A stretch of 58,253 bases of DNA from Bacilli bacterium (lineage in GTDB: Bacteria; Bacillota_I; Bacilli_A; RF39; UBA660): positions 1-58,253 of the forward strand of contig JAQUWE010000008.1 of assembly GCA_028693035.1 (NCBI GenBank), written 5' to 3'. Position 1 is the first letter of the stretch; each line of letters opens with the position of its first letter. Of the stretch, positions 10,551 through 18,789 are shown in pieces. Under the pieces are notes generated by a model. The model saw only the letters and a program-made list of their open reading frames with translations, did no database searches and had not been told where the DNA came from. The position numbers were made by a program, and so were the translations under genes.

Positions 10551-10604
10551 AAATCACCTACTTCTGTATAAAAATTTTAACCAATTTTTTCTATAAATAG
10601 AAAG

Positions 10605-10640
10605 ACAGAGAAAGCCCATACTAATTTTTTAGTATAGGCT
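10605..10640 (-). terminator. Terminator after rplL
   Basis: The stem AGCCTATACTA/TAGTATGGGCT (10630-10640 with 10613-10623, one G-U pair) is followed on the minus strand by a T-rich stretch. It ends the rplJ-rplL transcript before the methyltransferase gene. Confidence 0.75.
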
Positions 10641-10658
10641 ATCCTCCATTTCTTTTGA

Positions 10659-11024
10659 TTATTTTAATTCGATAGTTGCGCCAGCTTCTTCAAATTTAGC
10701 TTTGATTTCAGCAGCATCGTCAGTAGAAACACCTTCTTTAACATTTCCACCATTGTCAGCAACGTCTTTTGCTTCTTTAAGTCCAAGTCCAGTGTATTCA
10801 CGAACAAGTTTAATAACTGCAATTTTGTTTGGTCCAGCAGCAGTAAGAACTACATTAACTGTGCTTGGTCCTTCGTCAACTGCATCTGCAGGTGCAGCAG
10901 CTACTGCAACAGCACTTGGGTCAACACCAAATTCCTCTTTCATTGCGTCTACTAATTCTTTCACTTCAAGAATAGTCATTTCTTTTAATCCATTAATAAA
11001 TTCATCTTTTGTAAATTTTGCCAT
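10659..11024 (-). CDS. rplL: 50S ribosomal protein L7/L12
   Basis: The protein has 121 residues, normal for L7/L12. The N-terminal dimerisation helix ([20 protein letters not shown]), the Ala-rich hinge around residue 40 and the C-terminal factor-binding domain ([20 protein letters not shown]) are all recognisable. It forms the flexible stalk that recruits translation GTPases. It lies 19 bases after rplJ in the same transcript, which is expected to be controlled by the L10 leader. Confidence 0.97.
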   Translation of the reverse strand: MAKFTKDEFINGLKEMTILEVKELVDAMKEEFGVDPSAVAVAAAPADAVDEGPSTVNVVLTAAGPNKIAVIKLVREYTGLGLKEAKDVADNGGNVKEGVSTDDAAEIKAKFEEAGATIELK

Positions 11025-11043
11025 TTTATTTTCCTCCTTATAA

Positions 11044-11535
11044 TTATTTTTCTAAATCCTCGCTGTATAAATGAAGCGCGATTGATAGGTCTCTAACAGT
11101 ACCCATAAGTCCTCCAGCTAACATAGTAAGTAATACGTCTCTTGATGGTACAGATGCAAGTTTATTTAATAACTCAATATCTGCTACTTTTCCATCTACG
11201 ATTCCTACTTTGATTTCAAGAGCTGGATGTTTTTTAGCAAATTCGCTAACAGTTTTGATAGGTGCGATTGTATCAGTACCAAATGCCACTACTTTAGGTC
11301 CTTCTAATCCTTCATTTAAATTAATACTTAAAGAATCTAAGGCTCTTTGTGTAAGTGTATTTTTGTATACTTTAAGTTCACAACCATTTTCTCTTAATGT
11401 TCTTCTTAGTTCTGTTTGTTCAGCAACTGAAAGACCATTATTATCAAACCATACAGTTGTTGCTGCGTTTTTTACATTTTCTGCAATTTCGTCAATTACA
11501 ACTTGTTTATGATCTAATATTTTCTGATTTGCCAT
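11044..11535 (-). CDS. rplJ: 50S ribosomal protein L10
   Basis: The protein has 163 residues, the usual length for L10, and carries the typical [18 protein letters not shown] and LKVYKNTL strands and a C-terminal helix that binds L7/L12 dimers. A strong AAAGGAGG lies before the ATG. The gene follows a leader of about 155 bases with the L10-binding structure, so L10 with L12 should repress its own synthesis. Confidence 0.97.
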   Translation of the reverse strand: MANQKILDHKQVVIDEIAENVKNAATTVWFDNNGLSVAEQTELRRTLRENGCELKVYKNTLTQRALDSLSINLNEGLEGPKVVAFGTDTIAPIKTVSEFAKKHPALEIKVGIVDGKVADIELLNKLASVPSRDVLLTMLAGGLMGTVRDLSIALHLYSEDLEK

Positions 11536-11539
11536 ACGT

Positions 11540-11695
11540 AACCTCCTTTTCTTTTATTACACATAAAAGTTCTTACTTCCAGTAAAACTTTCCGTAAGAA
11601 CTTCAAAGGTTCAAAATCTATTTGATTCCTCGGTAGGAAATTAAGCTTTATAGCACCTACTGTCTACGGTAATAATCTATTTTTTTCTGACATTT
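11540..11695 (-). promoter_or_regulatory. L10 leader (ribosomal protein autoregulatory element)
   Basis: The minus-strand RNA between the promoter and rplJ contains ATTATTACCGTAGACAGTAG and then GCTATAAAGCTTAATTTCCT, followed by ACCGAGG. This is the arrangement of the Firmicute L10 leader. Downstream, GAAGTTCTTACGG and GTAAGAACTTT can form a further strong hairpin just before the ribosome-binding site, probably the regulated attenuator. In the known family the L10(L12)4 complex binds here and lowers rplJL expression. Confidence 0.85.
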
Positions 11696-11698
11696 AAT

Positions 11699-11727
11699 AT
11701 AGTATCATACTTTTTATTAAAAGTCAA
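11699..11727 (-). promoter_or_regulatory. rplJ-rplL promoter
   Basis: -35 TTGACT (11722-11727), a 17-bp spacer and -10 TACTAT (11699-11704) lie on the minus strand. The -35 box is inside the last codons of rplA. Confidence 0.75.
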
Positions 11728-12412
11728 AGCTATTTGTATCTACTTTGATACCAGGACCCATTGTAGTTGTAAGTGCTACATTTTGAATGTAAGTTCCTTT
11801 TACTACTGATGGTTTTGATTTTACAATAATAGAAACAAATGATTTGATGTTTTCTACTAATTTAGCATCATCAAATGAAACTTTTCCAACAAGTACATGT
11901 ACATTTCCATAACTATCTGTTCTGTATTCTACACGTCCTTTTTTAACGTCTTCAATTGCTTTTTTAACGTCTGTTGTAACGGTTCCTGTTTTAGGGTTTG
12001 GCATAAGTCCTTTTGGTCCTAATACTCTACCTAATTTACCAAGTGCTGGCATCATATCTGGTGTTGCGATCATTGTATCGAATCCGAACCAATTTTCTTT
12101 TTCGATTTTTTCTAATAGATCTGCATCTCCTACGAAATCAGCGCCTGCTTCTTTTGCAATTTTCGCATTTTCTCCTTTTGCAATTACTAATACTGTTTTT
12201 GTTTTTCCAATTCCGTTTGGAAGAACAGCAGCTCCTCTTAATTGTTGTTCTGCTTTACGAGTATCTAAGTTTAGTCTCATAGCAAGTTCAACAGAAGAGT
12301 CAAATTTTGTAGTAGCAGTTTTTTTAGCAAGTGTTACAGCTTCTTCTAAAGAATACGCTTTGTTTTTTTCAACAGCTTTGCTAGCTTCTACATATTTCTT
12401 ACTTCTTTTCAT
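11717..12412 (-). CDS. rplA: 50S ribosomal protein L1
   Basis: The protein has 231 residues, normal for L1, with the typical opening KRSKKYVEA, the hallmark [13 protein letters not shown] in the middle and a C-terminal [20 protein letters not shown]. It forms the L1 stalk at the ribosomal E site and in many bacteria represses its own operon. It is the second gene of the rplK-rplA pair, 72 bases after rplK, with AAGGAGG before the ATG. Confidence 0.97.
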   Translation of the reverse strand: MKRSKKYVEASKAVEKNKAYSLEEAVTLAKKTATTKFDSSVELAMRLNLDTRKAEQQLRGAAVLPNGIGKTKTVLVIAKGENAKIAKEAGADFVGDADLLEKIEKENWFGFDTMIATPDMMPALGKLGRVLGPKGLMPNPKTGTVTTDVKKAIEDVKKGRVEYRTDSYGNVHVLVGKVSFDDAKLVENIKSFVSIIVKSKPSVVKGTYIQNVALTTTMGPGIKVDTNSFDF

Positions 12413-12484
12413 TATATTTCCTCCTTATGTGGTATGTGTGGAATTAAAGAAATGCGGACTTTTTCTTCCTCCCACATGATAGGC

Positions 12485-12913
12485 TTATTTATCTTCTACT
12501 GTAACGCCCATGTTAGCAGCTGTTCCAGCTACAATTTTCATAGCTTCTTCAACGCCATAGCAATTTAAATCAGGCAATTTGATCTCTGCAATTTCTTTAA
12601 GATCTGCTTGTGATAAAGTTCCAACAACTTCATTTCTTCCTTTTGTTGAACCTTTTTTAATTTTTGCTACTTTTTTGATTAAGAATGCTGTTGGTGGAGT
12701 TTTAATTACGAAATCAAAACTTCTATCATCATAGATTGAAATTTCAACTGGTAAAATATCACCGATTCTATCTTTTGTAGCATCATTATATTTCGTACAA
12801 AATTCCTGCAAGTTAATTCCTGCTGGTCCTAAAACAGTTCCAACTGGTGGAGCTGGTGTTGCTTTTCCTGCTGGGATTTGTAATTTGATTTTTTTATTTA
12901 CTTGTTTTGCCAC
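12485..12913 (-). CDS. rplK: 50S ribosomal protein L11
   Basis: The 142-residue protein matches the usual L11 length when started at the GTG at 12913 (reading AKQVNKKIKLQIPAGKATPA). A GTG three codons further upstream would overlap the GGAGG ribosome-binding site and is unlikely. The proline-rich N-terminal PAPPVGTVLGPAGI and the RNA-binding C-terminal domain are clear. L11 forms the GTPase-associated centre and is the binding region of thiostrepton-type drugs. The gene is first in the rplK-rplA operon. Confidence 0.96.
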   Translation of the reverse strand: MAKQVNKKIKLQIPAGKATPAPPVGTVLGPAGINLQEFCTKYNDATKDRIGDILPVEISIYDDRSFDFVIKTPPTAFLIKKVAKIKKGSTKGRNEVVGTLSQADLKEIAEIKLPDLNCYGVEEAMKIVAGTAANMGVTVEDK

Positions 12914-13026
12914 GAAAAACACCTCCTATATTTTTTTTCGCGAGTGGTTCAAATAGCATCTCTATCCGCTTATTATAGATGTATACCTCCCACTTACCTC
13001 TACATAATTAAATATATAGCGAAACC

Positions 13027-13055
13027 AATATATCATATTTTCTACACTTTGTCTA
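13027..13055 (-). promoter_or_regulatory. rplK-rplA promoter
   Basis: -35 TAGACA (13050-13055), a 17-bp spacer and -10 TATATT (13027-13032) lie on the minus strand. A leader of about 110 bases separates them from rplK. Confidence 0.65.
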
Positions 13056-13150
13056 TTGTTTTTTTGCTTATTTCTTTTTATTTTATGGAAAAAATAAGGG
13101 AATTATGCGAAGGTTTTAAGAAAAGACATCTTTTTGGGTAAAAAGAATAG

Positions 13151-13184
13151 AAAATAAGAAAAACATAAGAGTCTATTCTTATGC
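13151..13184 (-). terminator. Terminator of secE-nusG
   Basis: CATAAGA/TCTTATG (13164-13170 with 13177-13183) overlaps the nusG stop codon and is followed on the minus strand by TTTTTCTTATTTT. Confidence 0.85.
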
Positions 13185-13712
13185 TTTTTCGATTTCATGT
13201 AATTCTAATTCAACAATTGTTTCTTGTCCAAATAGATCAAGGGCAATTTCTAGTTTTTGGTGTTCTAAATCGATAGATTTAATTTTACCAAACATACCTT
13301 GGAAAGGTCCATTTCCTACTTTTACAGAGTCTCCAATTGCAAGTTCATTTTCAAGGTCTAAACGACTCATTCCCATAGAACCTAAAATATGGTCTACTTC
13401 TGCTGGTGTTAATGGGAAAGGTTTTGCTCCTTTTCCAGAAGATCCGATAAATCCAGTTACACCTGGTGTATTTCTAACAACAAACCAAGCTTCGTCTGTC
13501 ATAACCATTTCTACTAAGATATAACCAGGGAACATTTTTCTTACTTTTTCTTTTTTAACGCCATCTTTTACTTCAATTTCTGTTTGTTCTGGCACTACAA
13601 TTCTATAAATAAAGTCTTCTAGTCCCATTGAATTTGCACGCATCTCAAGTTTTTCTTTAACTTTATTTTCATGTCCTGAATACGTGTTTACTACATACCA
13701 TTCTTTTTCCAT
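13179..13712 (-). CDS. nusG: Transcription termination/antitermination protein NusG
   Basis: With the start at 13712 (EKEWYVVNTYSGHENKVKEK) the protein has 177 residues, normal for NusG. The N-terminal NGN domain binds RNA polymerase (KMFPGYILVEM, then VRNTPGVTGFIG), and the C-terminal KOW motif reads IGDSVKVGNGPFQGMFGKI. It travels with the elongating polymerase and, in Bacillota, promotes pausing. The ATG overlaps the secE stop codon (TAATG), and a longer start inside secE has no better ribosome-binding site. Confidence 0.96.
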   Translation of the reverse strand: MEKEWYVVNTYSGHENKVKEKLEMRANSMGLEDFIYRIVVPEQTEIEVKDGVKKEKVRKMFPGYILVEMVMTDEAWFVVRNTPGVTGFIGSSGKGAKPFPLTPAEVDHILGSMGMSRLDLENELAIGDSVKVGNGPFQGMFGKIKSIDLEHQKLEIALDLFGQETIVELELHEIEKA

Positions 13713-13894
13713 TATTTCACCATCCACGAATTAAAAAATGCTAATACAACATCCGTCACACTAAAGAATAAAGCAAATATTGCGATAAATGTTAGTGTTG
13801 CGACTGAATATGTCACCATTTCTTTTTTAGTAGGAAATTTTACTTTTTTCATTTCCCCTTTGACACCCATGAAAAATCTAGCTATTTTTTTCAT
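13712..13894 (-). CDS. secE: Preprotein translocase subunit SecE
   Basis: The 60-residue protein has the single-span Gram-positive SecE form: a short basic N-terminus with FMGVKGEMKKVKFPTKKEM (the conserved amphipathic helix) and one transmembrane helix near residues 34-54. It stabilises SecY in the translocon. The start at 13894 follows AAGGTGG; a longer in-frame ATG at 13930 lacks a ribosome-binding site and adds 12 basic residues. No rpmG gene precedes it, unlike in many Bacilli. Confidence 0.9.
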   Translation of the reverse strand: MKKIARFFMGVKGEMKKVKFPTKKEMVTYSVATLTFIAIFALFFSVTDVVLAFFNSWMVK

Positions 13895-13959
13895 AATCCA
13901 CCTTCTCTTACATACTATGTTTTTTTTCAAAATAAAAACACTCTTTCGTGTCTATCAAA

Positions 13960-13989
13960 ACTATAGCACATTTGTGTCGATAAAGTCAA
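13960..13989 (-). promoter_or_regulatory. secE-nusG promoter
   Basis: -35 TTGACT (13984-13989), an 18-bp spacer and -10 TATAGT (13960-13965) lie on the minus strand, in the divergent gap to the lipoprotein gene. Confidence 0.65.
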
Positions 13990-14078
13990 TCGAAATCTTA
14001 TATTTTTTCTTATATAAAGTTCTTTTTTTCGTCATTTTTTGCAGATAAAGTATTGTATAGTTAAAAAAGGAAAAGGAG

Positions 14079-14615
14079 ATGAAAACATTGGTAAAGGAAA
14101 ACATTAAAAAAATGGCTTTCTTTTTAGTAGCTTCTTCTCTTATTTTAACCATTATGGGTTGTCAATTTGAAACAGAGGTTAAACAAAAAGGAACGGTTAA
14201 GGAAATTACAAATGAAAAGGAGAATCTCTCTTCTAAAGTAAATGATCTTGATGATGATGCCAAAAGTGACATTAGGGATGCGGAGACAATTGGGAAGGAC
14301 AATATTGTAGAGGGAATTTCTTACATCAAAGAACATATAAAAGATCCATTTACCGAAAATGAAGTTACTGAAAAAATGATCTATTATAGTGCTTATTTGA
14401 AAAATTTAGGCAGTAAAACAGTGGAATCTAGTAAACAGGAAATCACAAGTTTTGGAGAGAATACTTTTTTATATATGACAAACATTTATGAAAGAAAGGA
14501 AACAGAAAATTCTAAAAAAATGACTGCACTAAAAGAAAAAATAGAATTAAGTTTAGAAAATATCCAAAAAGATGAAAATGGAATTGATACTTTTCAAAAA
14601 ATGATTGCAAAGTAA
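14079..14615 (+). CDS. Predicted lipoprotein, unknown function
   Basis: The 178-residue protein begins with a basic stretch and a hydrophobic helix (AFFLVASSLILTIMGC), ending in a lipobox-like IMGC. It should therefore be exported and lipid-anchored at Cys28 on the outer face of the membrane. The remainder is charged and mostly helical, with no family I recognise. The start is uncertain: the ATG at 14079 is 7 bases after AAAAGGA, while a TTG at 14088 sits 9 bases after AAAGGAG; the difference is three residues. The gene is monocistronic, divergent from secE, and followed by a terminator. Confidence 0.75.
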   Translation: MKTLVKENIKKMAFFLVASSLILTIMGCQFETEVKQKGTVKEITNEKENLSSKVNDLDDDAKSDIRDAETIGKDNIVEGISYIKEHIKDPFTENEVTEKMIYYSAYLKNLGSKTVESSKQEITSFGENTFLYMTNIYERKETENSKKMTALKEKIELSLENIQKDENGIDTFQKMIAK

Positions 14616-14616
14616 A

Positions 14617-14648
14617 ACGACTATTTAGAAATAATCGTTTTTTATTTT
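14617..14648. terminator. Bidirectional terminator between the lipoprotein gene and tex
   Basis: ACGACTATT and AATAATCGT (14617-14638) pair with one mismatch. T runs follow on the plus strand and A runs precede it, so it can serve both convergent genes. Confidence 0.65.
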
Positions 14649-16794
14649 ACTTATTTGGTTCTAGTAAAGATAAAGCTACTTTGCCTTTGTCTAGAAAAAT
14701 ATCTGCTACATAACAGTCTACGATATCTCCTACACTTACTACTTCACTTGGATGCTTGATATAACTGTTAGAAAGTTTAGAGATATGGGCAAGTCCATCA
14801 TTGTGTAAACCGATATCAATAAAAGCACCAAAGTCTACTACATTTCTAACAGTACCTTGTAATTTCATGCCAGGTTTTAAATCTTCTATTTCTAAGATAT
14901 CACTTTTTAACAAAGGTTTTGGCATTTCATCTCTAGGATCTCTGTTTGGTTTTTTTAATGCGCTTACAATATCCTCTATTGTATAGATATCTGTTTTTAA
15001 TTCTTCTGCTATTTTAGACAAAGAAAGCGTTTCTATTTTCTTTATCATTTCTTCTGTTCCAATATCTGTCATTTGCATTTCTAATTTTTCTAATATTTTT
15101 AAAGCTTGTGGATAACTTTCTGGATGGATTCCAGTGGCATCTAATACATTGTTTCCTTCTACAATTCTAAGGAAACCTATGGCTTGTTCAAATGTTTTAT
15201 CACTTAACAATTTACGGATTTCTTCTCTTGATAAAATTTTTCCTTTTTTATCTCTATAATCCATTATTTTTTTAATATTAGGTTTGGTAATACCTGATAC
15301 ATATTTAAGTAAACTAGAAGATGCTGTATTGATATTAACACCTACATTATTAACCGCTTTACTTACAACAAAGTCTAGCGATTCAGATAGTTTTTTACCA
15401 GGTACATCGTGCTGATACAAACCAACACCAATGCTTTCTGGATCGATTTTAACAAGTTCTGCTAAAGGATCTTGAAGTCTTCTACCAATACTGATGGCAC
15501 TTCTTTTTTCAACTGTTAAATCAGGGAATTCTTCGATAGCAAGTTTGGATGCAGAGTATACACTGGCACCTGCTTCACTTACGATAATGTATTCTACTTT
15601 GTGATCTGCTTCTTTGATTAAATCTGCAATAAAGGTTTCACTTTCTCTAGAAGCCGTTCCATTTCCAATAGCGACAATGTCTACTTTATAGGTATTTAAT
15701 AAAGTAAGAACTATTTTTTTGGCTTCTTCTTTTTTGTTATGGGGTTCATGTGGATAAATAACTTCAATTTTTAGTTTTTTACCAGTAGAATCCATAACAG
15801 CTAGTTTACAACCGGTTCTGTAAGCGGGGTCAAATCCTAAAACCATTTTATCTTTCATAGGAGGTTGTAATAATAATTTCTCTAAATTTTCTCCAAAATT
15901 ACGGATAGCGGCTTCTTCTCCTAAAAGAGTAAGTTCACTACGTACTTCTCTTTCTACAGATGGAGAAATCAGTCTTTTGTAACCATCTGCAAGTGCTTCT
16001 TTTACTGGTTCTGCAACAAAAGAAGTTTTATTTTTAATGATTTTGTTTTCCATATAAGAAAGAATTTTATCTGTGTCTACTTCTATAGAAACACCTATTA
16101 TCTTCTCTTTTTCTGCTCTATTGATAGCTAAAACGCGGTGTGGTTTGATATATTTAATACGCTCACTATAGTCATAATACATTTCATAGGTTTTGTTGTC
16201 ATCGGTTGCATTCTTTTTTACTTTTGTTGTAAGAATACCATTTTGCTGCATTTCATTACGAATCCATTTACGAATAATGGCATCATCACTACTATTTTCA
16301 GCTATGATGTATTTTGCACCTTGAATGGCTTCCTCGGTACTCTTTACATTTTCATTTACATAAGGTGTTGCAAGTGCTTCTAGACTTCCGGTTACAGGAA
16401 AAGCAAGAATTTCTTTAGCAAGTGGTTCTAATCCATTTTTAATAGCTTCTGTTGCTTTTGTCTTTTTCTTTTCTTTGAATGGTCGATATAAATCTTCTAC
16501 TTCTACGAGTTTGATTGCTTGCAATATCTCTGCTTTAAGTGGTTCTGTTAAAAGACCTTTTTCATCAATTAAGCGAATGACATCTTCTTTTCTTTTTTCT
16601 AAGTTTACTTCGTATTCATATACTTCTGCAATTTTACGAATTTGTTCTTCATCTAAAGCACCTGTTGCTTCTTTACGATATCTAGCAATAAAAGGAATGG
16701 TATTTCCTTCTTTAAGCAAGTTTAAAGTGGCTTTTACACCACTTTCTTTTACCTTTAATTCTTTACATATTTCTTCTATGATTCTATTATTCAT
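14647..16794 (-). CDS. Tex-family RNA-binding transcription accessory protein
   Basis: At 715 residues it matches the Tex/YdcI family. The order is an N-terminal helical Tex domain (KESGVKATLNLLKEGNTIPF, then ARYRKEATG), a YqgF/RNase H-like domain with LGFDPAYRTGCKLAV near residue 320, helix-hairpin-helix segments (VGVNINTASSSLLKYVSGI) and a C-terminal S1 domain (GMKLQGTVRNVVDFGAFIDI). Tex proteins bind nucleic acid and influence transcription and, in some species, toxin or stress genes. It lies 9 bases after the thioredoxin-fold gene and shares its promoter. Confidence 0.93.
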   Translation of the reverse strand: MNNRIIEEICKELKVKESGVKATLNLLKEGNTIPFIARYRKEATGALDEEQIRKIAEVYEYEVNLEKRKEDVIRLIDEKGLLTEPLKAEILQAIKLVEVEDLYRPFKEKKKTKATEAIKNGLEPLAKEILAFPVTGSLEALATPYVNENVKSTEEAIQGAKYIIAENSSDDAIIRKWIRNEMQQNGILTTKVKKNATDDNKTYEMYYDYSERIKYIKPHRVLAINRAEKEKIIGVSIEVDTDKILSYMENKIIKNKTSFVAEPVKEALADGYKRLISPSVEREVRSELTLLGEEAAIRNFGENLEKLLLQPPMKDKMVLGFDPAYRTGCKLAVMDSTGKKLKIEVIYPHEPHNKKEEAKKIVLTLLNTYKVDIVAIGNGTASRESETFIADLIKEADHKVEYIIVSEAGASVYSASKLAIEEFPDLTVEKRSAISIGRRLQDPLAELVKIDPESIGVGLYQHDVPGKKLSESLDFVVSKAVNNVGVNINTASSSLLKYVSGITKPNIKKIMDYRDKKGKILSREEIRKLLSDKTFEQAIGFLRIVEGNNVLDATGIHPESYPQALKILEKLEMQMTDIGTEEMIKKIETLSLSKIAEELKTDIYTIEDIVSALKKPNRDPRDEMPKPLLKSDILEIEDLKPGMKLQGTVRNVVDFGAFIDIGLHNDGLAHISKLSNSYIKHPSEVVSVGDIVDCYVADIFLDKGKVALSLLEPNK

Positions 16795-16803
16795 CTTCTA
16801 CTC

Positions 16804-17352
16804 CTATTCAATACGATTTGCATCTAAAAATGCTTCTAATTGTGCTTTTGTCCTAGCACCTACTAAATCACTTTTTATTTTACCATCTTCAAAAACCAAA
16901 AGCATTGGTTCTGTATATGTATCTTTGGTAAGCGTATTGGCATCCATAAATTCAATGATTTGTTTTCTTTTCTCTAAAACAGCCAAATCTAAAAATTGTA
17001 CTTTTGTAGAACGACTGCCTAAAACAGATATTAAAACTTTTTCGTAATCTTTATTGATATCACTATCTTTTGTAGCAACATATACAACTTTTTTATCTTC
17101 TGTTTTATTATAAGAAAGATATTCTGTCAGATCAATCTCTTCTAAGGTAGACTCTACGGTTGCTGTATGGTTTAAAACAAAGACAATAGAAATATAAAGA
17201 CCAAAAGAAATCAGTAATGCTGTAAGTCCTAAAATGATATATTTATGACGTCTCTCCATCTTTTCTGCCAGTAGGACTTTTGCCATATTTTCTCTATTGA
17301 CTTTCTTTGCTGTTTCTTTTATTTTTTTCTCTATTTGTTTTCTCTTTTCCAT
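16804..17352 (-). CDS. Membrane-anchored thioredoxin-fold protein lacking the CxxC motif
   Basis: The 182-residue protein has a charged cytoplasmic N-terminus, one membrane helix (IILGLTALLISFGLYISIVF, about residues 39-58) and an outer domain ending in TEPMLLVFEDGKI and then LVGARTKAQLEAFLDA. That is the cis-proline strand and last helix of a thioredoxin fold. The place of the redox CxxC is occupied by non-cysteine residues, and the protein has no cysteine at all, so it cannot be an oxidoreductase. It might be a chaperone or structural relative. GGAGG lies 9 bases before the ATG, and the gene is first in the operon with tex. Confidence 0.7.
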   Translation of the reverse strand: MEKRKQIEKKIKETAKKVNRENMAKVLLAEKMERRHKYIILGLTALLISFGLYISIVFVLNHTATVESTLEEIDLTEYLSYNKTEDKKVVYVATKDSDINKDYEKVLISVLGSRSTKVQFLDLAVLEKRKQIIEFMDANTLTKDTYTEPMLLVFEDGKIKSDLVGARTKAQLEAFLDANRIE

Positions 17353-17380
17353 TTTATCTTGCCTCCACTAGTATGTACGT

Positions 17381-17410
17381 ATTATAGCATATTTGAAGTA
17401 TGCTTGTAAA
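17381..17410 (-). promoter_or_regulatory. Promoter of the thioredoxin-fold protein-tex operon
   Basis: -35 TTTACA (17405-17410), an 18-bp spacer and -10 TATAAT (17381-17386) lie on the minus strand, 29 bases before the first gene. Confidence 0.7.
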
Positions 17411-17447
17411 ATAATAACGACAATCAAATAATATAAAAAAAGAAAGA

Positions 17448-17858
17448 TTACTTTTCCTTCTTTTCTAAAAATATTTTTCTTGTAATAAAGTTCCAGCACA
17501 TAACTACAAAGGTTGCGACGATTTTAGAAAACATATAATAAATATGCATCTTATCACTCATACCCCACATAATTGCTTGGTTAATCCCAAGACCCATCAC
17601 ACTGAAAACAATAAATAAAATAAATTCCTTCTTTTTATTACCATCTTTATCTACTTCAAATACCCATTTTACACTGGCAACATAGTTAAATATAACCGAT
17701 ACAGTAAAAGAGATGATAGAAGAATATAAATAATAAATATTTAAAAATTCTGTACAAGCATATAGTAAGAGATAATCAATTAAGAAAGCAATTCCCCCTA
17801 CTACACCAAATTTTAAAATTTGTTTCACAAGTTTATTTTGTTTTAGTTTTTCAATCAT
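17448..17858 (-). CDS. GtrA-family membrane protein
   Basis: The 136-residue protein has four predicted membrane helices and the GtrA opening KQILKFGVVGGIAFLIDYLL, with FNYVASVKWVF after the second helix. GtrA proteins are thought to flip or carry polyprenyl-linked sugars for cell-surface polymers. It overlaps the upstream family 2 glycosyltransferase gene by 8 bases, the usual gtrB-gtrA arrangement, and ends the three-gene envelope operon. Confidence 0.9.
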   Translation of the reverse strand: MIEKLKQNKLVKQILKFGVVGGIAFLIDYLLLYACTEFLNIYYLYSSIISFTVSVIFNYVASVKWVFEVDKDGNKKKEFILFIVFSVMGLGINQAIMWGMSDKMHIYYMFSKIVATFVVMCWNFITRKIFLEKKEK

Positions 17859-18789
17859 GATTTCTACCCCTTGCTATTTGAATCAACATAAGTTCATATA
17901 ACTGACGATGTTTTTTTACAAGTACTTGTAAAATAATACCACAAATCCATAATAAGATAGCAATTAAAAGAACAAATCCAGATACAATCAATGTTGGAAA
18001 TCTTGGGACAAGTCCTGTCTTAAAATATTCTATGAAAACAGGAATTCCTAAAACACAAGAAAGTAAAATAAGTAAAAGTGATATTGTACCAAAAAATAAC
18101 ATAGGTTTATATTCTTTAAATAAAGTTGCAATTGTTTTTAACACTTTAAGTCCATCAGAATAAGTATTTAATTTAGATTCACTTCCCTCTGGACGATCTC
18201 TATAAGTAACAGGAACTTCAATGAGTTTAAAGTTTTTATCAACGGCATGGATAGTCATTTCTGTTTCTATTTCAAATCCTTTTGATAGAACAGGGAATGT
18301 TTTTACAAAATTATAACTAAAAGCTCTATACCCTGTCATAATATCTTTTACATTGTTTTTAAAAATATGATTGATTAAAAAACGTACAATTTTATTTCCA
18401 AAGTTATGAAAAGGTCTTTTATTTTCTGTAAAGTAAGTAGAAGACAAACGGTCACCAATTACCATATCTGCTTTTCCACTTAAAACACATGCACACATCT
18501 CTTTCGCATTTTCAGCAGGATATGTATCATCTCCATCAATCATTAAATAGCAGTCTGCTTCTATTTCACGAAACATTGAACGAATGACATTTCCCTTACC
18601 TTGTTGGTACTCGTATTTTACAGTAGCGCCTGCTTTTCTTGCAATCTCGTCAGTTCCATCACTAGAGTTGTTGTCATACACATAGATGGTTGCTTCAGGT
18701 AATACTTTTTTATAATCTTTTACTACTTTCTTAATGGTTTTTGATTCATTATAACAAGGAATCAAAATAGCTATTTTTTGTTCTTTCAT
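17851..18789 (-). CDS. Family 2 glycosyltransferase, GtrB/dolichyl-phosphate-mannose synthase type
   Basis: The 312-residue protein starts with the GT2 fold: KIAILIPCYNESKTIKKVV, YVYDNNSSDGT, and LMIDGDDTYPA carrying the DxD metal site. About residues 225-300 hold two transmembrane helices, as in GtrB and DPM1-type enzymes that transfer a sugar from a nucleotide to a polyprenyl phosphate at the membrane. It overlaps the next gene (gtrA-like) by 8 bases and the previous one by 4, so translation is probably coupled. The sugar cannot be told from sequence. Confidence 0.92.
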   Translation of the reverse strand: MKEQKIAILIPCYNESKTIKKVVKDYKKVLPEATIYVYDNNSSDGTDEIARKAGATVKYEYQQGKGNVIRSMFREIEADCYLMIDGDDTYPAENAKEMCACVLSGKADMVIGDRLSSTYFTENKRPFHNFGNKIVRFLINHIFKNNVKDIMTGYRAFSYNFVKTFPVLSKGFEIETEMTIHAVDKNFKLIEVPVTYRDRPEGSESKLNTYSDGLKVLKTIATLFKEYKPMLFFGTISLLLILLSCVLGIPVFIEYFKTGLVPRFPTLIVSGFVLLIAILLWICGIILQVLVKKHRQLYELMLIQIARGRNHD

